Made by a program: the position numbers and the translations under genes. Below the pieces are notes generated by a model, which saw nothing but the letters and a program-made list of their open reading frames with translations, had not been told where the DNA came from and did no database searches. A DNA stretch of 8,245 nucleotides, taken from the NCBI GenBank assembly GCA_045643145.1, contig JAZUKG010000178.1:1-8245 (forward strand), given 5' to 3'. Each line of letters opens with the position of its first letter. Position 1 is the stretch's first letter. Below, piece after piece: positions 7,814 to 8,245 of this stretch. Source of the stretch: SVFI01 sp045643145. Lineage in GTDB: Bacteria; Bacillota; Clostridia; Lachnospirales; Lachnospiraceae.

Positions 7814-7885
7814 TGAAAAAGTGTACTTTATCGTTCTATCCCAGTACTCATAAGGGTTACAGAGGGTTTAGAATAAAGTTTAAAA

Positions 7886-7906
7886 TTTTTTACTTTTAGT
7901 AAAAAA
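7886..7906. repeat. A:T-rich hairpin and A/T-tracts
   Basis: TTTTTTACT (7886-7894) and AGTAAAAAA (7898-7906) pair perfectly around a three-base TTT loop. They are followed by a further run of A and then T to 7916. The element is almost wholly A:T, so it is a poor intrinsic terminator. It may be a bent or easily melted DNA segment in the middle of the repeat array. Confidence 0.45.
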
Positions 7907-8009
7907 AAATTTTTTTGAAAAATAGGTGGAAAATGAACTTTATTTTTTAGAAAAGCAAAAAATATATTTAGTCCAAAATAAGCAAAAATGAACTTTATTT
8001 TTCTCCCTT

Positions 8010-8037
8010 TTTACATTTGTGTTCTTTATAATATAGA
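8010..8037 (+). promoter_or_regulatory. Candidate promoter of the rightward gene
   Basis: TTTACA (8010-8015) and TATAGA (8032-8037) are 16 bases apart. A better -10 hexamer, TATAAT (8027-8032), is also present but has no good -35 at normal spacing. The last 18-bp repeat ends at 8002, immediately upstream, so a protein bound there could activate or repress this promoter. Confidence 0.4.
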
Positions 8038-8079
8038 CAGAGAAAAATCAGATTTTATGGCTAAGGAGGTGAGTGGCAA

Positions 8080-8245
8080 ATGCTATTTAGTGCAGAGCAG
8101 ATTTCACAACCATATTCAGGGGAGTATGAAGAAAAGATATATGATATAGAGAGCAATTGGAACTCATCTGATTGGACTTGGATTAAATTTGAAGAAGAGG
8201 ATTCTATATGGTGTGGAGAATTCAGGGGTAAATATATTGGAGTGG
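8080..8245 (+). CDS. Hypothetical protein, N-terminal part only
   Basis: The frame opens with ATG at 8080 and runs open for 55 codons to the right edge. AAGGAGG (8063-8069), a near-perfect Shine-Dalgarno, lies ten bases upstream and decides the start. The visible part is acidic and rich in Trp, Tyr and Glu (MLFSAEQISQPYSG, then WNSSDWTWIKFEEEDSIW and WCGEFRGKYIGV). It has no signal peptide or membrane segment. I do not recognise the family. The style, alternating aromatic and acidic residues with a WCGEFRG strand, recalls small beta-rich immunity-like proteins, but that is only an impression. It is transcribed away from the recombinase operon and may be host DNA flanking the element or the first gene of a neighbouring unit. 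Confidence 0.75.
   Translation, partial: MLFSAEQISQPYSGEYEEKIYDIESNWNSSDWTWIKFEEEDSIWCGEFRGKYIGV

Larger units (their letters stand above)
7701..8002. repeat. Array of 18-bp repeats AAAATGAACTTTATTTTT in divergent intergenic region
   Basis: Four perfect direct copies lie at 7702-7719, 7758-7775, 7930-7947 and 7985-8002. The first two start 56 bases apart and the last two 55 bases apart. A 16-base inverted copy occupies 7799-7814. A degenerate direct copy (13 of 15 matching positions) is at 7817-7831, a partial inverted one (GTTCATTTT) at 7788-7796, and a weak inverted one begins at 7872. The last perfect copy ends seven bases before the candidate -35 of the rightward gene. Such arrays fit arm-type binding sites of tyrosine recombinases, iteron-like protein sites or a multi-site operator. 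No cas gene, replication gene or variable unique spacers support CRISPR or an origin. Confidence 0.9.
7465..8079. other. Divergent AT-rich intergenic region
   Basis: About 615 bases separate the leftward recombinase operon from the rightward partial gene. The left third holds the operon promoter candidate, the 11-bp inverted repeat and a 10-bp palindrome CAAAGCTTTG (7551-7560). Positions about 7600-8020 are strikingly AT-rich and hold the 18-bp repeat array and two hairpins. I see no convincing gene, tRNA or rRNA. A rightward open frame at 7434-7853 exists but lacks a ribosome binding site and encodes low-complexity F/I/Y-rich sequence. Confidence 0.8.

Noticed and set aside
7434..7853. Rightward 139-codon open frame, including an internal ATG at 7545
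   Set aside because: No ribosome binding site, low-complexity F/I/Y-rich product, overlaps the operon promoter and the repeat array.
7886..7916. Intrinsic terminator
   Set aside because: The stem is almost entirely A:T, and no gene ends nearby on either strand.
7701..8002. CRISPR array
   Set aside because: Only four exact 18-bp AT-only-like repeats, with one inverted and several degenerate copies; intervals are repeat-derived and AT-rich, and no cas genes are present.
7701..8002. Plasmid-type iteron origin
   Set aside because: Repeats resemble iterons, but no replication initiator, partition gene or DnaA-box cluster is seen.

Overview
The window looks like an accessory, probably mobile, region of a low-GC Gram-positive bacterium. 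The coding DNA is moderately AT-rich, the intergenic DNA is extremely AT-rich, and most start codons sit behind GGAG-type ribosome binding sites. A clostridial (Lachnospiraceae-like) host would fit, but this is an impression from composition and protein style, not a taxonomic assignment.

Nearly all of the window (positions 7464 down to 1) is one leftward operon of five tightly packed genes. In transcription order they are: (1) a 434-residue tyrosine recombinase with a complete catalytic set; (2) a 622-residue protein that looks like a diverged large tyrosine recombinase, with a Cys cluster near its C-terminus; (3) a 564-residue tyrosine recombinase with an altered HxxR box and a C-terminal Cys cluster; (4) a 229-residue coiled-coil protein with a possible helix-turn-helix; (5) a protein of at least 643 residues built from about nine tandem zinc-ribbon/treble-clef repeats, which runs off the left edge. 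Genes 1-4 overlap by 8, 4 and 22 bases, and gene 5 starts 10 bases after gene 4. The set therefore looks translationally coupled. Three recombinases in a row followed by a small coiled-coil protein recalls the Tn554 (tnpA-tnpB-tnpC) and recombinase-in-trio logic. The added zinc-ribbon repeat protein is the unusual part.

Right of the operon is a divergent intergenic region of about 615 bases (7465-8079). Its left part holds a candidate promoter for the operon, framed by an 11-bp inverted repeat. Its right part is very AT-rich and holds four perfect 18-bp direct repeats (AAAATGAACTTTATTTTT), an inverted copy that makes a long hairpin with one of them, and degenerate copies. The repeats occur in two pairs with 55-56 base spacing. 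They could be recombinase arm sites, an element end, or a regulator array.

At the right edge, from 8080, a rightward gene of unknown function begins behind a strong ribosome binding site and is cut by the window.

Working model (inference): the three recombinases and the coiled-coil protein act as one DNA-rearranging complex. The repeat array may be its DNA target or mark the element end. The zinc-ribbon protein is either a DNA-binding accessory factor or cargo, possibly with a nuclease domain beyond the left edge.
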